This document shows, in pieces, positions 34,164 to 42,751 of a stretch of DNA of 64,000 nt (its first letter is position 1; every line of letters begins with the position of its first letter). Under the pieces are notes generated by a model. It was not told the origin of the DNA. It was given only the letters and a program-made list of their open reading frames with translations, and did not search any database. Source of the stretch: Xanthobacteraceae bacterium 501b. Lineage in GTDB: Bacteria; Pseudomonadota; Alphaproteobacteria; Rhizobiales; Xanthobacteraceae. The translations under genes were made by a program, and so were the position numbers. The stretch lies in assembly GCA_000378025.1 (NCBI GenBank), contig KB899087.1:62001-126000 (forward strand). The letters are read 5' to 3'.

Positions 34164-35186
34164 CTAACGACTGCGGGCTCCCAAATTCAGCGAAGCACGA
34201 TTTCTACCGGATGATTTGAAGTAAGTCCTATAGAATCCGCGGAAAAATCGAACCAGAAAATTGGGAGTTAAAAGAAGTGGAAGAGCAATAGTCCAGTAGG
34301 CAGGAATTTTCCCGTATGTCCGGGCGAGGAATAGAGCGGCCGGCATAATTCCGACGGTCGGTTCGGCGGTGGTCTTGGCGTTCATAATGCGCGCCATTAT
34401 GTGCGTATCGAAAATACGTCGGCGCATGATGTTTCGGGTCTGGGGCGAATCTGCGAATAGAATTTGCGCTATTTGATCATAGGCTTTCGCATCGATCTTG
34501 AGTCGCTCCAGCCAGCCATAGCGGGCCTGCAGCTGATCATTTCCTGCTCGGAAGCCAACGCAGGGGGGCTGAATAACGCCCCACTGACCATTTTCTCCGA
34601 TGATACGACCGAGTATGATGACTTGAATATAGTAATTATTGATAGAGGATATCTTTGGATCGTTCAATTCACGGATCCAAAGATCCCTCTTTACAACAAG
34701 TGCGGACATGAAACCCAACAAGTCAGCTATCGATGAAAATACAGCTCGCGAACCCGTCATCAATTGGGTGGTCGGAGTTGCGCGAAGGCCGATAGCGGTG
34801 CTCATGGTGACATCATAGTCGATCACGCCGAGCGTGAACCCCACGGCGTCAGGCCATAGCTCGATCGCATCCAGTAGACGACGAATGCTCCCGGGCTCCA
34901 GGCGATCGTCGTCACCCATTAGCCAAATATAAGGAGATGTGGCCGCCGCGACGACAGCAAGAAAATTTCCATCCATTCCCAAATTTATAGGCTGGGCAAT
35001 GAATTTATAGTGCTTGAATCGAAAAAGGTAAGAATCTGCAATAGACATCGTGTCATCTGTTGATGCGTCGTCGCTTATTACAATTTCAACGTCATCGACA
35101 TTTTCTTGATCGAGTATGCTGTCCAGCAATTCAGAAAGGAGTTTCGCACGATTGTACGTGGGTACACATATTGAAATGATCGGCAT
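34164..35186 (-). CDS. GT2-family glycosyltransferase
   Basis: A 340-residue GT-A fold glycosyltransferase. The N-terminal domain opens with ISICVPTYNRAKLLSELLDS, has EIVISDDASTDDT (nucleotide-binding aspartates), and the metal-binding DxD equivalent in WLMGDDDRLEP. The C-terminal region (about 230-320) includes a hydrophobic amphipathic stretch (FLARTYGKIPAYWTIALPLLL) that may lie on the membrane. The gene is clearly A+T-richer than its surroundings and uses A/T-ending codons more. With the next gene it forms a small island probably acquired horizontally. It likely decorates a surface polysaccharide. Confidence 0.85.
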   Translation of the reverse strand: MPIISICVPTYNRAKLLSELLDSILDQENVDDVEIVISDDASTDDTMSIADSYLFRFKHYKFIAQPINLGMDGNFLAVVAAATSPYIWLMGDDDRLEPGSIRRLLDAIELWPDAVGFTLGVIDYDVTMSTAIGLRATPTTQLMTGSRAVFSSIADLLGFMSALVVKRDLWIRELNDPKISSINNYYIQVIILGRIIGENGQWGVIQPPCVGFRAGNDQLQARYGWLERLKIDAKAYDQIAQILFADSPQTRNIMRRRIFDTHIMARIMNAKTTAEPTVGIMPAALFLARTYGKIPAYWTIALPLLLTPNFLVRFFRGFYRTYFKSSGRNRASLNLGARSR

Positions 35187-35216
35187 AATGAATATAGCCT
35201 CGTTTCAAATCTGAAT

Positions 35217-36071
35217 TTATGATTTTATCAGTGGCGCCCTCAGCCAATCATAGGCCTTCTTGATATGATAGCGAGCGGCCGCCCGGACGTTCTGTGCCGA
35301 AGAGATCAGGCGCTCATAAGGCGCGTTCCTCTTTCTCTCTATGCGGGCGCGCAACCCCCAGTCAATTCCCTGAAGTTCCCACCAGGGATAAGATGACGTA
35401 AATGTCTTGGGAAGCACAATGGATCGGAATTTCATCAGGCCAACAGGCTTGAAGTCCTCACCGGAGCCGATCCAGAATTCAGCCGAGTGCCGACGCTTAT
35501 GCGCGGATTCTTTCCAGTTCGGACCGAACGTATCGAGGTTTGATTTTTCAACGCGGTCCGCAAAGGCGGCGGGATCTATCAGAGATGCGATATAGCTGGC
35601 ATTGGCCCACCAGTTATTACTGGCAAAATGTGGCAACGGCTTCTCATGCCAGAGTACGCCGCAGGCGTCGTGGCGTGTGAGGAGCGCAAGACATCTTGGC
35701 ATGTCCTCGATGTAATACTGATACAGCATCTGTCGCCATGTGCGCCTGGTCTCATATCCAGCGCCGACATATCGTCCGCCTAGGCAGTTTAGATAGAGTA
35801 TTTTTGCATCACTGTTATTTATGCTATATTTCCATATCGAATTCACCGTAGGAATTTCAAAATCTCTTATGTTGTCGCTACGTCTATAAACAGTAATTCT
35901 ATTGTCAATGTAATCAAGATTTATGGGTCCGCTCCCAACGACATTAATTTCGATGAGATTAATATAATTATCAAATTTTGAACTAAAAAGCGATTTCAAT
36001 GACTCGTTCATAACCTCATTGTATCGGCCAATCGTCGCAACATGCAAAAATACAGCGACATGTATGTTCAT
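35217..36071 (-). CDS. Unassigned glycan-locus protein
   Basis: I do not recognise a defined family for this 284-residue protein. It starts with HVAVFLHVATIGRYNEVMNE, reminiscent of a Rossmann-like strand and loop. It contains AKILYLNCLGGRYVGAG, a Trp/Tyr-rich middle (TRRTWRQMLYQYYIED) and WIGSGEDFKPVGLMKF. There is no signal peptide, membrane helix or obvious DXD. The G+C content is low, like the GT2 gene 30 bp downstream, so the two are probably co-transcribed. A glycosyltransferase-like or glycan-modifying role is only a guess from the neighbour. Confidence 0.6.
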   Translation of the reverse strand: MNIHVAVFLHVATIGRYNEVMNESLKSLFSSKFDNYINLIEINVVGSGPINLDYIDNRITVYRRSDNIRDFEIPTVNSIWKYSINNSDAKILYLNCLGGRYVGAGYETRRTWRQMLYQYYIEDMPRCLALLTRHDACGVLWHEKPLPHFASNNWWANASYIASLIDPAAFADRVEKSNLDTFGPNWKESAHKRRHSAEFWIGSGEDFKPVGLMKFRSIVLPKTFTSSYPWWELQGIDWGLRARIERKRNAPYERLISSAQNVRAAARYHIKKAYDWLRAPLIKS

Positions 36072-36191
36072 AGATAGGCATCTTTCGCGCCAGCAATGGG
36101 GTTTTCATAACATTCGAGGTTGTCGTTATCATGATTTAAGCGGCCGGCACATAATATTGCGGTGTCCCCGCCGCCGAGACGAGGAGGCCCG

Positions 36192-36938
36192 CTAGGGCCG
36201 GCTGAGCAGAAGCGGCGTTCCCTCTTCCGGCGGTACCTTCTCCCAGCCCCCATCCTCCTGCGCGGCGAAGCGCACGCCCTCGCCACGGGCGGTGAGCAGC
36301 ACCAGGCTGCCGCTATCGAGGCGCCAGCGATCGGGGGCCAGCGCGACAAGGCGGGCGGGGCAGCCGGCCTTGAGCCGGGCGCGGAAGGTGCCGCCGCCGC
36401 CGTCGATATCGGTGAGTTCAAGCCGGCACAGCGGCGTGCCCGCCACCTCGGCGATTTCCCAGGCGCCGACGAGATCGCCGGCGTGCAGGCCGGGATCGGC
36501 GAGGCGGGGATTGACCAGGAAATAGACGCCATCGCCCTCGCGCAGCGCCTCCCAGGTGCCACCGACCCCCTCGGTGAACTCGGCCACCAGCGCTCCGTCC
36601 GGTCCAAAGAGGCGGATGGAGTGGCCGGGGCCGGGGGCCCAGGAGGCGATGTCGACGCTGAACAGGATCGCGCTGGCGCAGGCGGCGCGGTCAAGGCCGA
36701 GCGAGAAGCGCTCCGGCGCGGCGCGGCCGCGGGTGAGCGGCGTGTCGGACAGCGCGATCAGGCACACGCGGTCGCCATCGGCATTGGTCAGCCGGTAATC
36801 GGCCGCCAGCACTCCGGCCGAGGGCGCCGTGTCCTCCTGCGCCGACGCCCGGTCCGTAAGCACCACGCCGAGGGCGCTCATGGCGAGCGCAAAGCCGAGC
36901 CGCCACGCGCCACGATCAAGCCTCCGGCTCGCGCGCAT
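36192..36938 (-). CDS. Secreted protein with two AprI/Inh-type protease-inhibitor domains
   Basis: A 248-residue protein with an N-terminal signal (residues 1 to about 33, ending RASAQE). Two successive small beta-barrel repeats follow. Repeat 1 (about 45-135) holds YRLTNADGDRVCLIAL and, later, SIRLFGPDGALVAEF. Repeat 2 (about 157-245) holds VGAWEIAEVAGTPLCRLEL, DRWRLDSGSLVLL and GEGVRFAAQEDGGWEKV. Each has the paired cysteines and the W-E/Y-x-L pattern of Inh/Omp19 metalloprotease inhibitors. Typical members have one domain, so the tandem form is notable. It would protect the periplasm from proteases. A degraded partial copy lies at 33941. Confidence 0.75.
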   Translation of the reverse strand: MRASRRLDRGAWRLGFALAMSALGVVLTDRASAQEDTAPSAGVLAADYRLTNADGDRVCLIALSDTPLTRGRAAPERFSLGLDRAACASAILFSVDIASWAPGPGHSIRLFGPDGALVAEFTEGVGGTWEALREGDGVYFLVNPRLADPGLHAGDLVGAWEIAEVAGTPLCRLELTDIDGGGGTFRARLKAGCPARLVALAPDRWRLDSGSLVLLTARGEGVRFAAQEDGGWEKVPPEEGTPLLLSRP

Positions 36939-36950
36939 CGGCGACTTCCC

Positions 36951-37934
36951 TCAACCTGCCCGGTTTACGGGCGTTTCCGGCACCGGCGTCAGCACCGGCC
37001 GGCCTGCGGCCCAGGCGCGGAGATTGTCGACTACCAGCTGGCCCATGGCATCGCGGGTGACATGGGTGGCGGAGGCGACATGCGGCAGCAACACCACGTT
37101 GCTCATGCCGATCAGCGCCTCCGGCACCTGCGGTTCATTGGCGAACACATCGAGCCCGGCGGCGGCGATGGTGCCGTCCTCCAGCGCCTTGATCAGCGCC
37201 GGCTCGTCCACCACCGAGCCGCGCGCGACATTGATCAGCACGCCCTTCGGCCCGAGCGCGGCCAGCACCTGCGCATTGATCATGCGCTCGGTCTCGGCCC
37301 CGCCGGGCACTATGACGATGAGCGCGTCGACATCCTTCGCCAGCGCGATCAGGTCGGGATAATGGGTGTAGGGCACATCCGCCACCGGGCGGCGGCTGTG
37401 ATAGGCGATGGGCCGGCCGAAGCCTTCCAGCCGGCGGGCGATGGCGCGCCCGATGCGCCCCATGCCGACAATGCCGAGCGTGCGGTCGCGCAGGGTGGCG
37501 GTCAGCGGGAAGCCGCCGGCGGGCCATTTCCCCTCGCGCAGATGCCGCTCGGCCTGGGGAATCTGGCGGATGGTGGCCAGCAGCAGGCCGAGGGTGAGGT
37601 CGGCCACCTCATCGTCGAGCACGCCGGGCGTGTTGGTGACGACGACGCCGCGCCGGCCGGCCGCCTCGGCATCCACCGAATCATAGCCGACGCCGAAATT
37701 GGCGACGATTTCGAGAGTCGGCAGGCGAGCCATCAGCGCGTCCGTAACCCGGCGGGCACCGCCGCCGGTGGAGCCGACGCCCGTGGCGACGGCGCGGATG
37801 CGCGGCCCGATCTCGGCCAGCATGGCCTCGGCGTCCGGCGCGTCGAGCCGGTGAACGGTGAAGTGCTCGTTCAGCTGCGCCTCGATCATGCCCATCATCG
37901 GGCCGGTTTGGAGAAGGTCGGGGCGGCCGGACAT
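36951..37934 (-). CDS. D-isomer-specific 2-hydroxyacid dehydrogenase (glyoxylate/hydroxypyruvate reductase-like)
   Basis: A 327-residue NAD(P)-dependent reductase of 2-oxoacids. The coenzyme-binding motif is LGIVGMGRIGRAIARR (about 148-163), followed by YHSRRP, suggesting NADPH use. The catalytic set is R in NVARGSVVDE, an E in the following segment and H in LLPHVASAT. The length is normal for the GhrB/HprA group. GGAGTGCCTC precedes ATG 37934. It is monocistronic; a role in glyoxylate or hydroxypyruvate recycling is likely. Confidence 0.88.
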   Translation of the reverse strand: MSGRPDLLQTGPMMGMIEAQLNEHFTVHRLDAPDAEAMLAEIGPRIRAVATGVGSTGGGARRVTDALMARLPTLEIVANFGVGYDSVDAEAAGRRGVVVTNTPGVLDDEVADLTLGLLLATIRQIPQAERHLREGKWPAGGFPLTATLRDRTLGIVGMGRIGRAIARRLEGFGRPIAYHSRRPVADVPYTHYPDLIALAKDVDALIVIVPGGAETERMINAQVLAALGPKGVLINVARGSVVDEPALIKALEDGTIAAAGLDVFANEPQVPEALIGMSNVVLLPHVASATHVTRDAMGQLVVDNLRAWAAGRPVLTPVPETPVNRAG

Positions 37935-38022
37935 GAGGCACTCCTGCGGACGAAGGGGCCGACATTCCTCACCAAAGCCAGGCAGGTTTCAAGCCCGATT
38001 CGGCCGAAGGGCCCTTCCGTTT

Positions 38023-38517
38023 TCAGGCCGGCTCTTCCTCCAGCCCGTCCTCGGCGTCCTCGTCGGCGTCGTGAGAGGCGGCGCCGAGCTGGGTCGAGAG
38101 GTTGCGGTCGATCTTGCGCAGCATCTTGCGAAACCGCTTGCGGTCCTTGCCGTCGAGGCCGGCGGTCATCGTGTCCTCGATCGAATCCGAGATCGCGTCG
38201 ATCGCCTGGGCCCGGTGACGGCCTTCATCGGTGAGGTGGACCCGCACCAGCCTTGCATCGCCCTCCGAGGCGCGGCGGACCAGCAACCCCTGGGCGGAGA
38301 GCCGGCCCACCGTCTTGGAAGCGGTGGGCGGGCGAACCTTCAGCGCGGCGGCGAGCTCGGTCATGGTGCGTCCGTCGGTCTCGCACAGCAGCTTGAGCAC
38401 CGTTTCCTGGCCGGGAAACAGGCCGATGTCCTGCAGACGACGCGCCGCCAGGGCGCGCTGGAGCCGCGCTACATGATGTAGCCTCTGGCCAATCTTCTTG
38501 TCGAAGCCGTCCTTCAT
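38023..38517 (-). CDS. MarR-family transcriptional regulator
   Basis: A 164-residue winged-helix regulator: helix bundle at the N-terminus (KKIGQRLHHVARLQRALAA), recognition region MTELAAALKVRPPTASKTV (about 56-74), wing with GDARLVRVHLTDEG. The C-terminal tail is very acidic (DADEDAEDGLEEE). ATG 38517 follows AGGAG at six bases. An inverted repeat just upstream is a plausible operator for autorepression. The regulated partner is not evident, because both flanking genes are separate units on the same strand. Members typically respond to phenolic or oxidising ligands. Confidence 0.87.
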   Translation of the reverse strand: MKDGFDKKIGQRLHHVARLQRALAARRLQDIGLFPGQETVLKLLCETDGRTMTELAAALKVRPPTASKTVGRLSAQGLLVRRASEGDARLVRVHLTDEGRHRAQAIDAISDSIEDTMTAGLDGKDRKRFRKMLRKIDRNLSTQLGAASHDADEDAEDGLEEEPA

Positions 38518-38559
38518 GGGCGCTCCTGCGATCCAAAACACGCCACGGTACCATTATCT

Positions 38560-38578
38560 AATGCGAAAATAACGCATT
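38560..38578. promoter_or_regulatory. Inverted repeat, probable MarR operator
   Basis: AATGCG and CGCATT arms (6 bp each) are separated by AAAATAA, 43 bp upstream of the MarR start codon. Spacing and A+T-rich centre suit a MarR dimer, and the position overlaps the expected promoter. Confidence 0.55.
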
Positions 38579-38642
38579 GCCGTGACACAAAACCGGATCC
38601 AACCCACGGTCAGGTCAAAGGACCCCTGTCGCGCCCCGCCGG

Positions 38643-39230
38643 TCACAGTCGCGCGAAGCGGGCTTCTACCTTGGCGAGGAAGGCGGCGCGGCGCTCGGCG
38701 CTGACGGAATCCATGCTGTGCAAGGCAAGCCACAGCTTTTTCGCCCGCGGATGCACGATCCCGCCGACGCCATCGAGCAGGATCCGCCGGCCCGGCTGGC
38801 CGATCCACAGCCACCAGTACCAGGGCGAGCCGAGCGAGGTGACGGTGGCGAGGAGGCGAATATTGGTGAGCCGGCGTTCAAGCGGGCGATAGGGCTGGGG
38901 CATGCCGAAGGTCTCGTGCGGCACCAGCACGCGGTCGAGCCAGCCCTTGAGCATGGCGGGCGGGCCGTACCACCAGGTGGGCGCGACGAAGACGAGCGCC
39001 TCGGCCTGGTTCACCCGTTCGAGATAGCCGGCAACGGGCAGCACATTCGCTCCCGGCTCGTGATAGGCGAGCCGCTCGTCGCGCCCCATCACCGGGGCGA
39101 AGCCCTCGGCGTAGAGGTCGAGGAGGTCCACCTCGTGCCCGGCGGCCGTCAAACCGCGGATCACGGCGTCGCGCACGCCGGCGGTGAAGCTCTCGGCCAC
39201 CGGATGGCAATAAACCACAAGCGCGCGCAT
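38643..39230 (-). CDS. Flavodoxin-fold NAD(P)H dehydrogenase (quinone) family
   Basis: A 195-residue MdaB/KefF-like flavoprotein. It has the FMN phosphate-binding turn YCHPVAESF (residues 7-15), the loop VFVAPTWWYGPPAMLKGWLDRV and the segment TVTSLGSPWYWWLW. It is the last gene of the operon that starts with the NMT1-type importer, overlapping the FAD oxidase stop by one base (TGATG). It may supply reduced flavin or reduce a quinone-like product of the pathway. A stand-alone detoxifying quinone reductase is the alternative. Confidence 0.84.
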   Translation of the reverse strand: MRALVVYCHPVAESFTAGVRDAVIRGLTAAGHEVDLLDLYAEGFAPVMGRDERLAYHEPGANVLPVAGYLERVNQAEALVFVAPTWWYGPPAMLKGWLDRVLVPHETFGMPQPYRPLERRLTNIRLLATVTSLGSPWYWWLWIGQPGRRILLDGVGGIVHPRAKKLWLALHSMDSVSAERRAAFLAKVEARFARL

Positions 39231-40651
39231 CAGCTGGCCTCTCCCGTGTTTCGGCTTTCCAGCCCAGGGAAGAGATAGGTACGGCCGGCGGCGAAGTCGA
39301 AGGCGGGGTTCTCCCAGGCGATCATCTTGCCGGGGTTGAGCAGGCCTTTCGGGTCAGCCTCGCGCTTGAAGGCAAGCTGCGCCGGGTCGGTCTGTTTCAT
39401 GCCGCCTTCCTCCAGCGTGTAGCGGTGCGGGTTGAACACCGGGATGCCCATTTCCTCGTGCAGGGCAATGATGGCATCCAGCCGCTCCTCGCCGGTGTAG
39501 CGCACCAGCGGCAGGCCGAAACAGGTGATCCGCCCGTCGAAGCGGACGAACTCCAGATGCGCCGGCAGTTCCTCGCCGAGACGGGAATGGATGCGCGCCA
39601 CCCGCGCCAGCGGGTCGGGATGGGGGTAGAGCGTCTGCAGATAGGTGATGGCGGGATCGACCCGCAGCGCCCGGAGCGTGGTGTGGTTCCAGGCAAGCTC
39701 ATAGAGCAAGGGCAGGCCTTTCCTGTCGGCTTCGGCGAGCAGGTCGGAGCGGAACAGCATCGCTCCGCCCCGGCGGGCGGTGAAGCTCTCGAACGCTGCG
39801 CGGCCCATCGGCGCCAGCATCACCAGCACGACGTGCATCCCATCCGGCAGAAAGGGGCGGTGGCGCAGGAAGCTGGTTTGAGGGATGGGCGCGGCGATGA
39901 CCGAGACCAGCTTCTTGAGGAGGGCGTCCTGCTCGCCCAGCGCCTGGGCATAAGCGGCGGCCTCGGCGAAATCGGTGAAGCCGATAATCGCCTCGATCCA
40001 GTCATAGGCGGGGGCGAGCGGCATTTCGACGTCGAGAATGATGCCGTTGGTGCCATAGGCGTGGGCGACCCTCTGCACCTCCTCGCCTGAGAGGACGAGG
40101 ATACGCGGCGTCGCCTCCATCGTGGCGATGCGCAGCGAGAGGATGTTGCCGAGGTCGCGCAGCCCGCCCCAGCTGATCGAGCCGACCCCGCCGGAGCCGC
40201 CGGCGATGAAGCCGCCGATCGAGGCGGTGCGGTAGGTGGAGGGGTGAAGCCGCAGTTCCTGGCCGCTGGGGGCACAGGCGGCGTCGATGTCGGCGAGGAG
40301 GGCACCCGCCTGCGCCCGCACCCGGCCGGTGGAGATATCGAGCACCTTGTCGAGGCGGGAGAGGTCGAGCACCAGCCCGCCGGCCAAGGGCATCGCCTGG
40401 CCATAATTGCCGGTGCCCGTTCCGCGCGGGGTGACGGGAATGCCGAGCTCGAAGCAGGCAGCGAGGATGCGCAGCACCTCCTCCTCGCTGGCGGGCGCGG
40501 CCAGGATGTCGCCGATCACCGCGTCGAGCTGGCGCTTCAGCGTCGGCGAGTACCAGTAGAAGTCGCGGCTCTTCTGGCGGAGCACGGCCGGGTTTTCTTC
40601 AAGACGGATGCCCTCCAGCCGGGCCTTGAGGGCGGCGAGGTCATATCTCAC
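39230..40651 (-). CDS. FAD-binding oxidase/dehydrogenase (PCMH/GlcD type)
   Basis: A 473-residue flavoprotein of the vanillyl-alcohol-oxidase family. The FAD-binding PCMH domain (about 40-215) has PVTPRGTGTGNYGQAMPLAGG and ASIGGFIAGGSGGVGS. The C-terminal domain ends with a typical KREADPKGLLNPGKMI. It probably oxidises a 2-hydroxyacid, alcohol or hydroxylated ring. GTG 40651 overlaps the upstream stop (GTGA) with GGAG eight bases before; longer frames upstream read over the amidohydrolase gene. It is coupled to the amidohydrolase and reductase genes, so it should act on the hydrolysis product or its derivative. Confidence 0.83.
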   Translation of the reverse strand: MRYDLAALKARLEGIRLEENPAVLRQKSRDFYWYSPTLKRQLDAVIGDILAAPASEEEVLRILAACFELGIPVTPRGTGTGNYGQAMPLAGGLVLDLSRLDKVLDISTGRVRAQAGALLADIDAACAPSGQELRLHPSTYRTASIGGFIAGGSGGVGSISWGGLRDLGNILSLRIATMEATPRILVLSGEEVQRVAHAYGTNGIILDVEMPLAPAYDWIEAIIGFTDFAEAAAYAQALGEQDALLKKLVSVIAAPIPQTSFLRHRPFLPDGMHVVLVMLAPMGRAAFESFTARRGGAMLFRSDLLAEADRKGLPLLYELAWNHTTLRALRVDPAITYLQTLYPHPDPLARVARIHSRLGEELPAHLEFVRFDGRITCFGLPLVRYTGEERLDAIIALHEEMGIPVFNPHRYTLEEGGMKQTDPAQLAFKREADPKGLLNPGKMIAWENPAFDFAAGRTYLFPGLESRNTGEAS

Positions 40652-41955
40652 GCGGGGCGCTCCATCAGATCGTCCAGCTCGGCATAGTCGGGCGGCGTGG
40701 TGTCGATGGCGCGCCCGCCGCGCAGCACGATGCGGTCCATTGCCGGGCGGGACAGCCATTCATTGAGGCCGCGCGCCGGGAATAGCGACACGTCGGCGCG
40801 TGCGCCCTCGGCCAGCGTGCCGGCCGCCACGCCCATATGGGTGGCCGGCGTGTGGGCGATGCTGGCCGGCCAGTCGCCATGGGGATGGTCGAGATGGGCG
40901 ATGCGGGTGGCCTCGCGGTAGACTTCCACCAGGTCGAGATCGCCATAGGCAAAGAACGGGTCGCGCGCATTGTCGCTGGCGACCATGACGGGAATGCCGC
41001 GCGCCTTCATCTCGGTGAGCAGGGTGACGCCGCGCCAGCGCGGGGTGCGCCCCGCCTGCCGGTCCTGAAGATAGTGGTTGCACATGGGCAGCGAGACGAC
41101 GCTGATGCCGGCCTGCGCCACTCGGTCGAGCGTGCGGTCGATCTCGTCAGTGTCCTTCACCGCCAGCGCGCAGCAATGGCCGGCGAGGATAGGCCCCTCG
41201 AAGCGGCGCTCCAGCGCCATGCGGGCCAGAAGGTCGAGCCCGCGCCCCTCGCGATCGCGCTCGTCGACATGCAAATCGAGCCCGAGGCCGAAGCGCTCGG
41301 TGGCGTCGAACAGCCGGGCGAGCCCGGCTTCGAGGTTGGGGGTGACATAGGTGTAGCTGCCGAGCAGGCCGCCATGCGCGCGCAGGAGATCGATCAGGCC
41401 GGCGAAAGCGGCGGGATCGAGCACGCTGTCGATCGCGGTCAGGCCCACGCCCTGCAGCTCGATGCGCCCGCGCCAGGCCTCGCGCATCTGGGCAAAGACC
41501 TTCCATGCGGTGGCGGCGCGCGGGCCATCGGAATCGAGATGGGTGCGGATCGCCACCGTGCCGTGGGCATAGGCGCAGCGCAGCGCGAAATCGAAGCGCC
41601 GGCTTATGTCCTCTTCGCTCCAGTTCGCCGTGCGGTCGGCGTTCACCGCCCGCAGCGCGCCCTCGAAGCTGCCGTCCGGGTTCGGCGCCCGCTTCCAGAT
41701 GAAGCCCTTGTCGAGATGGGTGTGGATGTCGACCAGGCCGGGCAGCACCAAACCGCCTTGACGGTCGAGCCGGGGTCCGGCGTCCATCAGCGTGCCGGCG
41801 GGCGCGATCCGGGCGATGCGCGTGCCCTCCAGCGCGATGTCGAGCGCCGCCAGCCCCTCCGCATCCGCCTGCACGGCAAGGGCGGGGACGAGGCAGGCGG
41901 GCACCCGGGCATTGCCGAGCACGAAGGCGGCGGGGGGAGCCTTGAGATCGAGCAT
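40648..41955 (-). CDS. Cytosine-deaminase-like amidohydrolase
   Basis: A 435-residue metal-dependent hydrolase of the CodA/AtzC group. Metal ligands are DIHTHLDKG (H78, H80), H in DLHVDERD, H in LAGHCCAL and the aspartate in VASDNARDPF. These match cytosine deaminase and isopropylammelide amidohydrolase patterns. It would open or deaminate a cyclic amide or pyrimidine imported by the adjacent ABC system. ATG 41955 lies two bases after the permease stop. The substrate is unknown; creatinine, hydantoin, triazine or pyrimidine derivatives are all possible. Confidence 0.85.
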   Translation of the reverse strand: MLDLKAPPAAFVLGNARVPACLVPALAVQADAEGLAALDIALEGTRIARIAPAGTLMDAGPRLDRQGGLVLPGLVDIHTHLDKGFIWKRAPNPDGSFEGALRAVNADRTANWSEEDISRRFDFALRCAYAHGTVAIRTHLDSDGPRAATAWKVFAQMREAWRGRIELQGVGLTAIDSVLDPAAFAGLIDLLRAHGGLLGSYTYVTPNLEAGLARLFDATERFGLGLDLHVDERDREGRGLDLLARMALERRFEGPILAGHCCALAVKDTDEIDRTLDRVAQAGISVVSLPMCNHYLQDRQAGRTPRWRGVTLLTEMKARGIPVMVASDNARDPFFAYGDLDLVEVYREATRIAHLDHPHGDWPASIAHTPATHMGVAAGTLAEGARADVSLFPARGLNEWLSRPAMDRIVLRGGRAIDTTPPDYAELDDLMERPA

Positions 41956-41957
41956 CG

Positions 41958-42740
41958 TCACGTCCGGCTGCCGAGTTCGCTCTCGTGCCAGCGCCGCAGC
42001 ACCAGCCAGGAGAGCAGGCTCAGCGCGGCATAGATGAGGATGCCGGTGAGCGAAATGAGGAGAAGCGCCGCGAACAGGCGCGGAATGTTGAGCCGGTAGG
42101 CGGATTCGACGATGCGGAAGGCGAGGCCCGAGCCCTGGCCCGCCGAGCCGGCGGCGATTTCGCCGACCACCGCGCCGATCAGCGCCAGCCCGCCGGCAAT
42201 GCGCAGCCCGCCGAGGAAATAGGGCAGGGCGGTGGGCAGCTTGAGCTGGGCCAGCGTCTGCCAGCGCGTGGCGCCGGAGAGGCGGAACAGGTCGCGCAGA
42301 TTGGGGTCGACCGAGTTCAGCCCCAGCGTGGTGTTGGACAGCACCGGGAAGAAGGCGACGATCCAGGCGCAGAGCAGCACGGCGGCATCGGTGGAGAGAT
42401 AGATCAGCATCAGCGGCGCCACCGCGATGACGGGTGTCACCTGCAGGATGACGGCGATCGGGAACAGCGAGAATTCGACGATGCGGGCGCTGGCGAACAG
42501 CAAGGCCAGCGCCACCCCGCCGGCCACCGCCAGCGCGAGCGCGATCAAGGTGGTCCGCAGCGTCACCAGCATCGAGGCGAACAGAACGGCGCGGTCTTCG
42601 ATCAAGGTTTCCAGCACCGCGCCTGGGGCCGGCAGCACATAAGGCGGCAGATTGTTGAGCTTCACCACCGCTTCCCAGCCAAGCACAAGCGCCGCCAGCA
42701 CGCCGAGGGGGAGTAGCCAGCGCAGCGGCGAGGTGGACAT
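41958..42740 (-). CDS. ABC importer permease, SsuC/TauC/ThiX type
   Basis: A 260-residue six-helix permease. The family features are a first helix at about 9-28, LLFASARIVEFSLFPIAVILQ, the EAA loop (FRLSGATRWQTLAQLKLP) and GEIAAGSAGQGSGLAF near the end. It pairs with the ATPase gene 11 bp upstream and the NMT1-type binding protein. Such importers carry sulfonates, nitrate, pyrimidines, riboflavin or thiamine precursors. ATG 42740 gives the normal N-terminus; longer frames are not conserved. Confidence 0.88.
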   Translation of the reverse strand: MSTSPLRWLLPLGVLAALVLGWEAVVKLNNLPPYVLPAPGAVLETLIEDRAVLFASMLVTLRTTLIALALAVAGGVALALLFASARIVEFSLFPIAVILQVTPVIAVAPLMLIYLSTDAAVLLCAWIVAFFPVLSNTTLGLNSVDPNLRDLFRLSGATRWQTLAQLKLPTALPYFLGGLRIAGGLALIGAVVGEIAAGSAGQGSGLAFRIVESAYRLNIPRLFAALLLISLTGILIYAALSLLSWLVLRRWHESELGSRT

Positions 42741-42751
42741 GGCGGCCTCCG

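Noticed and set aside
36162-38234. 690-codon plus-strand open frame over the inhibitor, hydroxyacid dehydrogenase and part of MarR
   Set aside because: It crosses three recognisable minus-strand genes and shows no domain of its own.
40651-40759. Longer start for the FAD oxidase
   Set aside because: The extra codons overlap the amidohydrolase gene and are not conserved. GTG 40651 with GTGA coupling and a GGAG site explains translation.
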